A DNA stretch of 64,000 nt from Undaria pinnatifida (GCA_012845835.1 JABAKD010000025.1:9243779-9307778), one strand, 5' to 3'. Positions 11,735 to 26,700 are shown, counted from the first letter of the stretch. Numbers and translations: made by a program. Notes: generated from the letters alone by a model not told the origin.

Positions 11735-14700
11735 GACTTCACGAGAATGTAATTATTAGAAGTATTCACAGCGCATATATATATGCAAATAAATGTTGGT
11801 CGGGCTGCGCGAACGAACGGACGAATGTCTTCGAAGTCATGCTTCGGGTGATTGATGACGTCGATGTCGATCGAGCTCCTCCCCATGGCCAATTAGGAAC
11901 TCATTGGAAACTTCTTCTTCTGATGATGCACACCTGCCATGATGGAACAACCCTAGAATACACCATTTATTTACCAGGTAACACATCCAACCTGCGCCGG
12001 GAATTCTGAGTTCACCATTGACATACATATATATATACTCCGAGTATATTATAAAAATAAAAATACGCTCCAGCTGTGAGATCGAAGATTTTGTCGAAAC
12101 TCATATTTGCAAGCTATTAATAGCTGTGTGTGATACTCCGATCGCGCGTATTACGGGTTGTGTGTCCTCATTGAGGATATAGGTCGGCGACTCCCCTTGC
12201 AACTACAGTGTAGCTATCAGGGTCTTTGTATACATGTAGTGCACCGGGAATTCTGAGTTTACCATTGACATATATATATTATAAAAATAAAAATACACTC
12301 CAGCTGTGAGATCGAAGATTTTGTCGAAACTCATATTTGCAAGCTGTGTATATAATATATATATATATATATATCCTGTACCGTATATGAGTGGAAAAGG
12401 CATCAACTTGGAACTCCGCCGTCTGTTGCGCTCATGACGGAGGCGTTTTAGCCTCCCGCAGGGGGGCCTCGGAAAGGCCAAGCCGGAGGCCGCCTCCTGC
12501 GGAGGTGATCTTGTAGGCGTGTTTTTTTTCCATACAACATGCGCGAATGCACGTCTGAAAAACACTTGAAAACGTGCGCGTTTAGACGCGGATTTTTTTT
12601 GTTTTGTTTTGTTTTATTATTTCGAACACACATCTGGGCGTCCAAAAAGCGTATTTTCGCCGCCGGTGGAAAAGACACGAGCGCAACATCGCTTTTTTTG
12701 CTTGGTGCTAACACAGAAAACAATAAAAGCGTTCGGCGCGAAAAAAAATCCCGACCCTTACGTCGCGGACCGACGAAGGGAACAGCGCAATACAGCCCGG
12801 GGTGTGATTATTCTCCTGGTGTACGTACGTACCCATCTCTGTACTTTTGTCCCCTCGCCTCAGCAGCTACTTGATGCTTGTTCCTCCGTCGTGGTCTTGA
12901 CAGGTGGCGATAGATGACGAAGGGTATGAGACCCCGGAGCTCAACGACCGTCTCTACCTGCACTTCAAGGTAAGAGTCATCATCCCACGCTACAGGTGAG
13001 GGGTTCGGCACGAAATTCCGAGCTCCCTACCATGACGACCTCAACATATCACGACTATCTTACCCCAAGAAGTGACTCCGAAGACAATTCGTTGACGCAA
13101 AACCGAACATTTTTTTTTCTATAGGCTATTATTAGTAGTCCTAAAACAAAATATACCCTTGGAAAAAAAAAAAAAAAATCGTGCTAACCGACGTTTTTCA
13201 CATTTGAACATTGAGGATCTCAACCGATCAGAAACGCCTGCCCCACAACACCACAACATGCAAACCCCTATACCGTGGGATGGGCTCAATAGGGGGACAC
13301 ATTTTACGGTACAGCACATACATGCAGCCACGTTTTTGTTCAGGGGCGACTCCTTCCTTGAGGTGCGCAGTACGTACCCTCTCCTTCAAAAGCACAATTC
13401 TGAGAACAAAACACAAAAACAAACAAAGGCGATAGAAGAGGTAGCACGTTTCGTCAAGAAAAAAAAAAAAAGTTTTGTTTTTCTAAATGACGGGGGACCA
13501 GATTTTTTTTTTTTTTCTGCATGATTTTTGTTTCGTACCCTTCGCAGGCCATGCTATTTGACTGTTAATCCGGCGGTATGTACTTGTAAGCAACCTTTTT
13601 TTTCTCAAAGTTCTTAAAAGTGAGGTATATTAGTATTAGAAAAAAAAAAAAAAGGTTCACCCCCTACGGCAGCATGCAACCGATTTGATCCAGGAAACGA
13701 TCCAGGAAACGGTCCAGGAAACGGTTCGGGAAAAACGATCGCGAGGAGGAACGATCACCCCGTGGCTTAGCCCGAGACATCGAACCCGTGCGGGGTAAAA
13801 AAAAAAAAAGAAACAATCATTGTCCGCGACCACATACCAGGTATAGCGACAATATTTTTTTTTATTTGGGTTAATGGAGGAAGAGCTCCCGTCGTTTCAG
13901 AAAATATCCCAGCCCCTCCCCCCTACAAAAAAAAAGCGCTACGACCTCTATCGTACCGCATGTCCGATACAGGCTAATATTTTCGACCGAAGGCGAAGGA
14001 CCAAGGCTAAATGATGGGGGGGGGGGAGTCACTCGCGTGAGCGACTCCCCTGCTCCTTTTGCGGTCTCTAAAGATTTTGTGCGCTGGGGCTTGACATTTA
14101 TTTTGCGACATGAACACACAACGGAACGGTAAGAAGGCTAAGCTTGAGGACAAAACGATCTGACTTGAGATATTTCTTTCGCCCGTGAAGTAGAGAGTGA
14201 AGAAAGGGGGCACATCTCCAACCATAGTCTTGGTTGAAGATCCTCAAATCGAGGACTTGTACAAGGTCCGCCGAGCGTCGTTTGTGCTTAAACGCAGAGC
14301 TACGATATAATAAGAGCTCAACACTTGTTTTAACCAAAATGGTTTATGATGTGGTAGACGGGTGGGAGACCTTTGACGTGCTCCGTCCCGGCGTTAGTAG
14401 GGATGCGAAGCCTCATCAATTGAGTGACTCCCCCGCCTGTCCCTCCCCCCCCCCCCCCCCCCCCCCCGACTCCATGCTTTCTCCCTCCTTGCAACTCCCG
14501 TGCTACTCCCACTAAACCAACCTTCCAGGGGTACCGGAAAATTCAAAACCTGGAACCGTACACGAGCTTGAAAGCGCTGTGGCTCGGAGGAAACGGCCTG
14601 TCCGAAATACAGGGCATCAACCACCTAAGGTGCCCGAAAACAAAACATTTCCTGTCATACCGGGTTTCATCATTTTCGGGGTAACTTTTTTTTTTCCTGT

Positions 14701-17700
14701 GGACGTTCCTACGGCAAGAATTTCCTCGTACGGTTTTCACCCACGAGTTGTCTCACTCCCCTCGCAGGCTTTGCGCTCAACGAAAAACAGTGGTTGTTCC
14801 CCCCCCCCCCCCCCCGCCCCCGTTTTCCCCATTTTTTGCCTCGCCTCAAGTTGAAACCCACCTCACTCTGCCTTTCCTCGTAACTTTCCCGTGCAGCCCC
14901 CCAACCCCCCCCCCCCCCCCCTATTCCCCATTTTTATCATCGCCTCACGTTGAAACCCACCTTTCTCGTGATCGTTCCGTATAGCCCCACCCCCCCTGTA
15001 AATAGATATATATTGTAATCGTTGGCCGCGGTTGGCACCGACGCTGTAAAACATGCCAATCACCGCGTGAGCTAGACAACCGGGGTACCGTTTTGTTTTT
15101 TTGGCGGTCGCCGTGATGGTTATCGAACTAGATCATATTGTGCGCGGTGGAGAACCTGAGCTCCGCACAAGGGGGAATGATCTCATCACGTAGTGTGAAA
15201 ATGGCAAGGCACCCACGAGGCAGTTACATAGTAGTATCCATTGTTGTCTCTGGAGTGGCCACACCAGAAAACAGAGTATAACCCATTGGCGCTGTCATCC
15301 ATAAGCAAGAAAGTAGGCCCAAGGTGCCGAAGTCCGCCTTACGAGCGGTTCTTGGAAGGATACAGTTCACCCTTCATGCGACTCGCCGAACACCTCACGG
15401 CGCTTCGCGCTTGGTGAAAGCAATGTCTGCCTGGTTGGTGACAACCCGACGCGCTCCGTCCTGGCATAGTAGGGATGCGGAGGTCAATGGCCACACGACT
15501 GCAGCCATGCACAAGCTGAGTACACCCCCCCCCCTTCCCGCTCCCGTACCGTTGAAACCTTGCATCCTGTCCAAACCTATTTCCCCCGGCCTTCCCTGGT
15601 GGCCATTCCCGCTCAGCCCCCTCCCTCCCTCGTTCGCGACCGCCAGAACTTCGCGGAACGACGAAACCTACCTCACCCCGCCCCCCCCCCTGGTTTTTTT
15701 TTCCTTCACCTCTACCTCCGCTCAACCCCTCCCCCCTTTCTTGCTCCCCGATAGCGCCTCGCCTCACGTTGAAACCTGCGTCTCCCCATCTGTATATCGT
15801 AATTTTTCTATCCAGCCAGTTTCGATGGCTGTATCCCTCCCCGTCCTCCTTCCCCTCTCCCCTCTCCCGTTAAAGCATGACTTGACGTTGAAACCTACCT
15901 CATCCCGCCGTTTCTCGTGGTCTACTCCCCCCCCCCCTGAGGATATGAGTACAGCCCCTCCCCCACCTACCGTAAAGCTTCCGTTCGAACTAAAGCCTAC
16001 TTATCTCGCCTCCACTTGCATTCACTTTTGTTTGTCTTGCAGCCAACTTCGGTGCTTGTATCTAGAGCGCAACCTGATATCGTGCATCAAGGGGCTGGAC
16101 GGCCTTGAAAACCTTGTGCAGGTGACATCGCTTGGTCGAGCGGTTGGTTGATTGGTTGATTGGTTGGTTGGTTGGTTGGTTGGTTGATCGGTTGGTCGGT
16201 TGGTTGGTTGGTTGGTTGATCGGTTGGTCGATTGGTTTGTTGGTTGGTTGGTTGGTTGGTTGGTTGGTTGCTAGCAGCCGGCCTTGAAAACCTTGTGCAG
16301 GTGACATCGCTTGGTCGAGCGGTTGGTTGATTGGTTGATTGGTTGGTTGGTTGGTTGGTTGGTTGGTTGGTTGGTTGGTTGGTTGATTGGTTGGTTGATC
16401 GGTTGGTCGGTTGGTTGGTTGGTTGGTTGATCGGTTGGTCGATTGGTTTGTTGTTTGGTTGGTTGGTTGGTTGGTTGGTTGGTTGGTTGGTTGCTAGGTT
16501 GGTTAGTTGGCTTGGTTGGTTGGTTGGTTAGGTGGTCGGTTAGGTGGTTGGTAGATTAGTTTGGTTGGTTGGTTGGTTGATTTTTTGGTTGGTTGGTTGG
16601 TTTGTTTTTTCTTTGGTAGGTTGTTTGGTTGATTGGTTTGGTAGGTCGGTTGGTTGGTCGGTTGGTTGGTTGGTTGGTTGGTTGGTTGTTTCTCGCTTTT
16701 TTGCTTGCTTTTGTGTGTTGCACTCACCGTCCCTCTCCCCTGCCTTGATCGCAGATCAAATCAGCATCAAAGGGTTATGTTCATATCAACCCCAAAATAT
16801 TTTGCTTCCTTCAAAATCAACCCGCCCCATGCTTGCTTACTGGCACAACAACTCCCCATTTCCGCCTAATAATGTGTCCTGCGTGTTGCTTCTTTTCTGT
16901 CCCTTTCCCAGCTTGATCTCAGCCAGAACAGCATCGAAACGGCCGCCGGGCTGTCATGCCTCCCCTCCCTGCACACTCTTAATCTCTCCAAGAACTCCCT
17001 GAAGGACGCCGACGCCGTGTCCCCTCTCAAGGAATGCCCATCTCTTACAAACCTTGACGTCACTTCCAACCGGCTGGCTGGACCTAAGATTCTTGATGTG
17101 AGATTTCCATTGAGATATCTTCCCGTAGCGGACAGGTCAGATATGTGTTTCATTATTCATGACCTTTTGAGGCCTGAGTTATAGATGAATCGTCTCGTGT
17201 GGAAGCTCTACATATTGATTCGAGGATTCATACGCCGTGTCCCTTCTCGAGGAATGCCCACCTCTTTACAAACAACGACGTCACGTCCAACCGGCTGGTT
17301 GGACCCAAGATTTTTGATGTGAGATCCCATTGGCATATCTTCCCATAGCAGACAGATAATATCTTTATCTTACTACCTATGACCTTTCGGGGCCTTGTAG
17401 GTGTACTGTGTCGTGTGCAAACTCTGCATCATGATTGAAGGATGCAGACGCCCGTGTCTCCTCTCAAGGAACGCGCATCTCTTTACAAACCTCGACGTCA
17501 CTTCCAACACGCTGGCGTGGCCTAAAATTACCGGTGTGGTACTTCAATGGTAAACACGTTCGGACCGGTTCAGGTGACCAAAAAAGGTAAAAAATCTGGC
17601 AGAAGAATCGGCCCTGCTTCTACACAGACAGTTGAAGCACGCTTGACTCTCGAAACCTGTCCCTCACGGTAGCGCCGATCGCCCGGGGTTATCCTTGCAA

Positions 17701-20700
17701 GGCAGCCGTAACAAGGCGTTTGTGCGCGTTGTCCGCCGTTTTCTCATGCAGGTGTAACTCAAGTCGTACACAAAACGTACCGAAAAACGGTCGCTGCACG
17801 AAATACGTGTATATCCCCCCCCCCCCCCCCGCCTACCCCGCGCATCCTCTTACCCCCCGCACTCCTCCCCCACACCCGCTCCATCTGTACCTGCCAAGGT
17901 AGAGATTCCCCCGTTTATTTTCTGAGGGTGTTCACCTGAGGAGCTCTATACACGATGCCAAAAGTATGATTGATTACTAGCGTAGGGAAAACAAAAAGAA
18001 GTGCTCTGCCCGATGAAAACGAAAAATCCCGTGGTCTTTAGAAGCATGTAACGCGCCAAAAAATCAGGGGGGAGGGGGGGGGGGGGGGCGGGGGGGGGAC
18101 AAATTACGATGAAAGTTGAAATTATTGCGACGCTTTGTTTTTTCTTTCGGTTGTAAGGAGCATCCCCCGCGATTTACAAGAAACCGTTTCCTCTTTCCCC
18201 TCGCGAGTGACGCTGTACCGCAGAGACCAACTTTACATAGGCGGTTTGTTTTGCGTGGGGGGGGGGGGGAAACAATTTCATTGGGGTGATTCATGTCGAA
18301 AAAGTATAAAACGACGACGAAAGCTCAAGACCGCAAAGGAACAGGGGCGTCACTCGCGCGAGTGACCCGAGCCCCTTCAAAATAACGCCTCAAAAAACAT
18401 AACCCCCCTACACCGTAGCCACGGTCTCCAGTCAGCCAGAAAGTTATGTATGTCTGTCCGTCTATCTGTCTGTCTGGCTAAATGTTTGACTGTTTGTCTG
18501 TCTGTCTGTCTGTCTGTTGGTCTGTCTGTCTGTCTGTTTTAATGTATACCTTGTACACGTTTAAATGCCTGCCTACCAAAACATCCAAATACCTAAATGC
18601 CTGCATGTCTCTCCGCCATTTTTCCGCGCAAAGGTGATCTCCTCTCTCGCTGGGCTGGTATCGCTGAGCCTCGCCGGCAACCCAATCCTCGCTGAAACGG
18701 CCCACTTCAGGAAAACCGTCATCTCCGCCTCTCCGAAGCTGAGGTACGAAACGATAAAGACGAACCAATCATGGTACCCAGCGATATCGTACCGGCGACA
18801 TCAAACCAGAGTCATCGCACGGCAGGGACTGCAAATTTGTTTGGGCCAAAAATATTTCTGGCCGGCCTAGCTCCTAGGAACTGCCTGTTACTGGTTTGTC
18901 TGACTGTACGCGGTAGGGGGAGTTATGTTCCTGCTTTGGAGACTTTTGTTGCCGTGGCTCGGGGTCGCTCGCGCGAGTGGCTCCCCTGTTTCCATGCGGT
19001 GATTGGCCTTCGCGCTGGCTAGTTTTTTTGTTTTTTTTCCCAACATTGTGGATCCCCGACGGGACGGGTAGCTACGCTGCGCCAAGCAAACCGCCCAACG
19101 TGTTTATGTCAGCGAGTAGCGTGAAAACTCGGGGTGCCACCCTACCCGTAGCCTTGGTTTGCTTTGGAGGACCAGCGCATTGAAGCGTCGTTCGGACTGC
19201 GCGAACGAATGCCTTCGAAGTTACGTTTCCGGTGATGTACTGGAGCCCGTCGTTTTAGAAAAGGAGCTCAAAAACGTCCGCAAACGTCCTTGCTCTGGGA
19301 TGGATCAATGACTCGCCGGCAATGCTCTTCCGCCAATATTGCGCCAGCGACATTGTACCAGCGATTTGAAGCCGTGAAGCCCCCCTCACCACCCCAGGCC
19401 ATCTATAATCCACCCCAGCCCCCGGCTTGTAAATAACGCCTTATGGATGTTGAGGAAAGGCGTCTCGACCGTACGGTGTTTGAAGCGGAGTAGGTGCCAT
19501 TTCTGGAAAGTTATCTGGAACGTTATCTCGACGGTGCGGTGTTTGAAGCGGAATAGGTGTCTTTTCTAGAAAGGTATCTCGACGGTCCGGTGTTTGAAGC
19601 GTAGAAAGTGTCGGGGGCGACCAAGTAACTCCCCCTCCTACATATAACGCCTGATAACATGTAGAAATCTTGACCTTCCTGGTTTTGAAGTGGGGTAGGT
19701 GGCGGCGGCCAAGTAACTTCCCCCCTCCCTAACCCTCCCCCCCTCCCCGTGTAAATAACGCCTGGTCCCTTATTTTTCGGGCATCATATCCGTTTTGTGT
19801 TCGAAGCGGAGAAGGTGGCGGCACCCAAGCAATTCAATGCCCCCTCCCCCCTCCTCTATCCTGTAAATATCGCCTGAGCTTATTTAGTTTAAGGTATATG
19901 ACCGGTGTTTGGATCGGTAACTCCCCCCCCCCCCCCTCCCTCCCGCCCAACCCCCTCGTTCATTATTCCCCGGTGACCTTTCTGGAAAAAGGGATCTTCA
20001 CCGTCCGGTTTTTGACGCGGAGAAGGTGGCGGCGGCCACCAAGTTACCCTCCCCTCGTCCCCTTCTAGATAAAGCCTGATAACAAGTACGTATCTTGATT
20101 GTACTGTGTTTGAAGCGGAGTAGGTGGCGGCGGTCAAGTAACCCTCCACCCCCCCCCCTCCAAATAACGCCTGCTATGTTTTAGGTATCTTGACCGTCCT
20201 GTGTTCGAAGCGGAGAAGGTAGCGGCGGCGGCGTGGACGGTGGGAGGCGCCGAGGCCGAGCGAGAGGCCCGCAAGAAGTAAGCCGCCAAAACCTTGCCTG
20301 CAAGTGTCATTCGGGGCAAATCTAACCGCATGCCACGCGTGCGTCGATGTAGGGATAGCGCGTTTTCGTCTCGAGGTTTTCCGCGGACTGGGCTGCTGAG
20401 CTGCTGAGACGCGTGCTACGATTAAGGTCGTCCTACGGTAACCCCCCTGACCTTTCTTGAACGCAATCGTTTCTACGGTAGAAATCAGCTTCCGGCAGTA
20501 TCTTCTGAAAAGACGGTGCGCCCCTTGCCACCCGACGCCGTCATTGGATGTTCCTTACAAAATATGTTAATGTAGCTCCTTAATAGCATTTTCCCCCGTG
20601 TCGGGCAGCCATGAAACGTTCGATAAAGAGGTACTCAGTTTGTGTGCATGGCCGTAGTCGTGTGACCATAGACCCTCGCGTCCCTACTATGCCGGGACGG

Positions 20701-23700
20701 AGCACGTCGGGTTTCTCCAACCAGGCAGACATATGTTTGCACCAAGCGCGAATCGCCGTGAGGTGTTCGGCGAGTCGCATGAAGGGTGAACTGCATCCCG
20801 TCCAACAACCGCTCGTAAAACGGACTTCGGCACCTTGTGCCTGCTTTCTTGCCTACGGATGACAGCTTTGCGGGCGGGGGGGCGGGGGGGGGGGCGGTGG
20901 TTATCGTAGCATGTGTCGATAGAGGTACTGTACCTCTTTGTGGAAAAATCATATCGACCCTCTATCGTAGCTTTGTTCTGCGTATCACCCCCTCTATAGC
21001 CCCCCCGAAGCAATCGAACGCGGTCGTTGCACTTGTTGCTGCTTTTCCAGGTACCAGGAGGACAAGCGCAACGAAGACCGAAAGCAGATGCAGATCTTCA
21101 GGGACTGGCAGGTACTGCTGAGTCGTTCTGCGGTAGCCCCCCCCACAATTTTTTCCCGAAAATACGGCAGGGGGGGGGTACCCCATTTTTTCAAGGGGTT
21201 ACCCCATTTGATCAAGGGGGGGGTATCCCTTTTTTTTACTCTACCGGGTTCGAGCCACTCGCGCACTTTAGGCTCTGTGACTTACCGACAAAAACGCTTC
21301 CGACGATTATGTTTGGCGCCTTGTAGCTTCCCATTCCATTGCCGGTTAATGTTGACAAAACAAGAACACGGAGCTCCTCGTACGGTTATCCTCGGCACAG
21401 CCAGCGAATCGCCGCAATAACCGTGCTGTCTTGGGACTGTTGTTGTAGGTTTCCTGCGTTTTTCTTTGCGTCCGTTTTTTTTCGTGTGTGTGTGCTTGAG
21501 GCATGGACGATGGAATTTAGGACGCGAAGGATGAAACACAGGGGTCACTCGCACGATAGGCTGAGGCCGCGAAGAAAGGAACACGGGGGTCACTCGCGCA
21601 AGTGACCCCAAGCCACGTTCCTAACCACACCCGAAAGAGTCATCCCACGGTAAGGTTGCAGCATCAGTCCCTGAGGTCTCTTCACATGAGAAACTCAGTA
21701 TCTCACCCGATTCTACATGACTTCGAAGGCATTCGTTCGCACAACCCGACCAAGCTTCCATGCCTTAGTCCCAAAACAATACCAGGGTATATAAACGATC
21801 GTGAAATTGCTTCACCAGCCGGCAGTCCCTCACATGAGGAGCTCAATCGGACAGATGGTATACCTTTTTTTGGCGAACAATGTGCAAACCCTATCGTGGG
21901 ATGACTCAAAACGTCACCCCTCCCTACCGTAACAGCCACGATCATTTTTCTTCCATGAAATCGGCGGTTTTGAAACCAGCTCCACCGGCCGTATCTCCTG
22001 AGATACCGTTGGTTTTTCCCTTGCCATCCCGACGTCATCATTCGATACAGTCATCTTTTGCAAACAAGGAAAAAACATCAAGATATTTGTTTAACGACAT
22101 CCTTCCTTCCTTCCTTCCTTCCTTCCTCGTGTCGAGCAGCCATGAAACGCTGGTTAAAGAAAATCGCTGCTTTTTTTGGGGGGGGGGAGGTATCTTAGAA
22201 TCAGTCTTTTCTGCAGAAGAAACTGGAAATACGTAGTAAACTGGAAGCACATAAGAAAGAGGAACTAAGGTTCACACAAGGTTTCTTACACGATCTAGCA
22301 ACAAACGTAACGTCTGCTCCGGGCTGGAATTCTCACTTTATTTTGATAAAAAATGGGAACGATGGTGTAGGTAGGGTTTCTTATCAGTGTTTTGGTCCCT
22401 TGAACCTGACGCTCAGTTAAACTGTTTGCTGATACCATGCCTCTGCTGCTCGTGCGTCGTGTCATTTTGTTTTTAGGCGGAGCAAAGGCGTAAGAAGCTG
22501 GCGGAGATCGAGTCGCGCAAAGCGTTGGGGCTCGGCGACCCTGAGGCTTCTCCGGAAGAGGTTAGCTACACAAGTCGTGGCTACATTTGGCGTTGTCGAC
22601 TTTGACTGATTCTACGATAGCCCCCCCTTCAAAGGCAGCGATTTTCTTTTAACGAACATTTCTTGGCCGCTCGGCACGAGGAAGGATTCTATGAAAAGCA
22701 ATCTTCGTTTATATAGTTCTTGTTTGCGAAAAAGGGACGATCGAACGATGACGTCGGGGTCGCAAGGGGAACCGTGTTTTTCAGGAGACACGGCCTGGAG
22801 CTGGTTTAAAAAAACCGCCGATTTCGTTGAAGAAAAGTTGGGGGGTGAGCTGCAGTAGAACGACTCCTTTCTTTGCTGTTTAGTTGTGTCGTGAGTAAAT
22901 AGTGTTCTCGATTGAATATGTTTTCAACTGTTTGCGTTGTCAATGTTTAGTGGACAAGGTGGCGCAAGTGCGGTAGACGAAGTAGATCGATGTAGAGTCG
23001 GAGGTAGGTACAGAATGGAGGTACCTAGGGTTAGCCTACACCGTCCGTGCGTGGACGTCTTTTTCCAATTACATTTTTTTGGGGGTTTCCTTGATTTTTT
23101 TTTTGCTTTCTTTCTGAGGCTGTTCATCAGGGGTTGGTATTGTCTGGTATACACCGGTAATTACCGACAACCACAAGTAAGTGGACGGTAGGTGACTAAA
23201 ACAATCGCGGTAGTATCGAGGTAATGTCAGGCCCATAGTGCCCCACAATACAAACGTTAGGACATGTGGACACCACGATTCGCATACAGGCACGCCTCCA
23301 TGCGCACGCACAGACTTCGATGAATGCGTACCGGGGACAATTTTCGTTCTTTTTTTTTTTTTTCAAATCATGAAAAAGGTGTAACATCAGCCGCCAATGC
23401 ACGGGCAACTAACTGAGCTTTTTATTTTCGGATCGCCGTCCTTTTTCTACGTCAACACATTAAACTTGTGCTTGTATGCGTTTGTAACAGGCACATTTGG
23501 GTTGAAACAGAAAATCGTGGAGACCTGGGGGTTCCTCTTAACCGTCCCCGACATTGCGGTAGATTTCTGGCCGGGGAATAAGAAAAACTGATTTTGCTGT
23601 AAAAAATTACCGGCAGGGGAGTCCCAAAAGCTGATTTTGCAGTAATCACCAGTAGGTAACTAGTGCACCCATGTAGGTAATGCCAATCCCTGGTATTTAT

Positions 23701-26700
23701 GAGCACGGGTTTGCACGGGTCGGATCACTGCTCGTGGGCCGGGTCGGGTCAGGGCGGCCCGGCCCGTCCCGTGATGTTTGAGAACCTCCTGACCCTGATT
23801 GACCCGACGCATGAGATTCGGAACACCGCCTGACCCGACCCGACCCGACCCGACCCGCGAGTGTTTTAAGACCTCCTGGTCCGACCCGAGGGCCGGATAA
23901 CAATGAGTTAGCGGCAATTACTTGTGAAAAGCTGGTTTGCGGTAATTACCAGTACGTAACTAATTTACACATATAGACAATGCCAACCCCTGGTACTTAC
24001 GAGTGACGTGTGGAAAGATGGGGCAGTGTGGAGCTAGGGATCGACTACTACTGCTATGCAGGGGTGCCTCTGGGCTCTTTGCTGGTCACCCACACGACGG
24101 GTTGCTTAGATGTTGAATATTTTGTATTGATTACTTGCTGCACGTCCAACGCCTTCAGATCGGAGGGAGGGGAGAGGGGGGGGGCGCATTGATTCAGGCA
24201 GGCGATAACGCCTGCCAGGTAAAAAGGGGACAACTGCTGACACATAGCCACGGTAGAGGTGACACCGTTTGGTTTTATGAGGTTTCCTCACTTGGAGAAG
24301 TCTACACCCAAACCAAGAAACCGAATATGAGAAAAATGAAAATGAAATCCTAATGAACAATCTCATGCCCTAGGTAAAAAAACGAGAAAAGAAGAAAGGA
24401 AAATGACATGGAGTTGAGGAGAGAAGAATTGTCAGAAGAAGAAAAAGTGCACCAAGAAGTGCTACCTCTAGCTATCATACCATTGCCAGAAAAGGGATGT
24501 CTCTATCGTAGCAGGCGTCTGCTGTAAACCGAAACGCCGCATCGGGGGAGAGGGGATACCATAACAGTCGATTTTTGAAGGTCAGGATTACTTTTTATTG
24601 TTGGATAGCAGACATTATACCTTCAAAACGAGACGAAAACGTAAAAGCAAAACGTAATGCTTCATTTTCGAAATTTGAGCAGGTGCGACGCGAGAAGGAA
24701 CGCGCGGCAAGGGCGAAGGCTGACGCTGAGGAGGACAAACGCCTCATCGAAGAGGTACGTGTAACTCCCGGGCTGCGGTGGGAGAGAGGGGGTACCTCAT
24801 TTTTCACGAATGGGATTTGACCACCGTGTTAGCGCGAACGGCTCTGTACGTCGCGTGAAAAAAACTATACCTGGTATATATATTGTTTCAGTTGTTGCGG
24901 CAGCGTAACAAGCTATCCCATGGTGGTGTGTAATGGTATCGCCCTGGGAGCCTAACAAGACACAATATCTAGGATACCGAAACGATAGTAAGGGTTTCAC
25001 ATGCCCTTGAAGGCATGTACGTATTGGAAAAAGAGCCCCTACTCTTACTGTAGGTATTTATTATGCCGCGAAACTCGCAAGCCCCCCCAGAAAAGGTTTA
25101 GGCTTACGATTAAACAACTGAAAAGGAGTTTCGTACACGCTTTCAGTTTACGAAAAAAAAACACTGTTTTTGGTGAGGTATACCAACCATTGTTTTATCA
25201 AGCCACCACCCTCAGAAGGAAAAAACAATGGTTGCTGCGCCGCTACCCTAGCGCTTGTCACGTGTCTTTCGCTTTCTCTCTCTCTGCTCTCCCTGTCACA
25301 GGTAGGACTGTGCAAAATCGCGGACGCTTTTTACGCCAGCGACGGAAAGAATCAGTCACGTCGCGACACCATCGAAACCCTCAAGGTCGGGGCGTCCGTC
25401 GGAGTGAAAGGGGTCCAGCAGCGAAACGGAACCGGAACCGTCAATGCGGCAGATCTTTACACCTCTAATACCGACGCCAACAAGGCCGTAATAGAGGAAA
25501 ACAAATCCACGTACAAGGCAGAGGCCGCAGAGTACCTAGCAGGCAATCAGGGTGGAACTGGAGACAACCGGTCCCCTTCCGCTGATAACGTGTTTGCCCC
25601 CGGGGATAATGGCCCAACCGGAGACAACGCCCCCTCCCCCGCGGACAACAGGTCCTACTCAACCCCCTCCTCAAACACGCCTGCTGTCTGCAGCGACCGT
25701 GACGGGCAGGCAATGCATAAACCGGAAGAAATGGATCATTCGATTTTTCCTCCTCGACCTCCCCTGTCACATGAATCGGAATCGCGTGAAACTCCTAGCG
25801 GCGTTTCACGATCGGGGAACGAGGGTGGCGACTCCGGGTCAGGGCGAGGATGTAAGGAAGGAGACATTGACGGGGGTGGAGGAAGTTTGGGTGGGAGTTG
25901 TATGGGAGCGGGGGGTGATGGTGGAGAGGGGTGCGACGATGGCTGCGGTGGCGGCGCTGACAGCAAGGCTGTCGGTGTTGGTGGCGGAAGCGATGGCAAG
26001 AGCTTCCGATATAGCAGCAGCAGCAGCAACAGCAGCAGCAGCGTGGTTCGTGGCAGCGGGACGGTGTGCGGGGGCAGCGAAAAATTCAGCAGTGCAGCTA
26101 GCGACAGCAAAACGGACGGCATTGCAGCCTGCAGCAGCGAAGATTGCAGCAGCAACGACGTTGGGGACAACAGCAGACGAAGGGACGAAGGAGAAGAACT
26201 AATGCGCCAAAAGCGTGTGGCCGACTCACTGGCCATTTACAGGGCCCAACTAGCGTCCGAACGGCAGCAGGAACAACAGGTAATGCGGCGATGAAAAGTA
26301 AACAACCAGGCATGTTATTTTGTATTCTGGAGATCCACCATAACCACTGGGCTATGCAGTCCGCGCTGACTACGACGATTGCAACCCATGAATAAGTCCG
26401 AGATCCAGCCTTGACCGCCAAACGAACCCCGCATTATGCTATATTTTGATAGATAGATGTCATAACCACTGCGCTATGCGGTTCAGGCTCAACCCCCAAA
26501 CCTACAGCGAATTGCGCTTTTGTTGGAGATACACCAAAACCACCGAACCAACCCTGCTAGGTAATTCAGAACCCTTATTCTAGCAAACCCCTCCATAAAG
26601 GTGCGCACCGGTATTCCATCGATTTTGGATGGTTCCTCGTTTCTCAGGCAGAAGCAGTTTGGTCACAAACTGCTAGACCCTCCATCATCGCGAGCGTCTC

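Noticed and set aside
16062-16727. Trp-Leu-Val-Gly and Asn-Gln-Pro-Thr repeat open frames
   Set aside because: Artefacts of the (GGTT)n tetranucleotide array in intron 4 of the dynein-factor gene.
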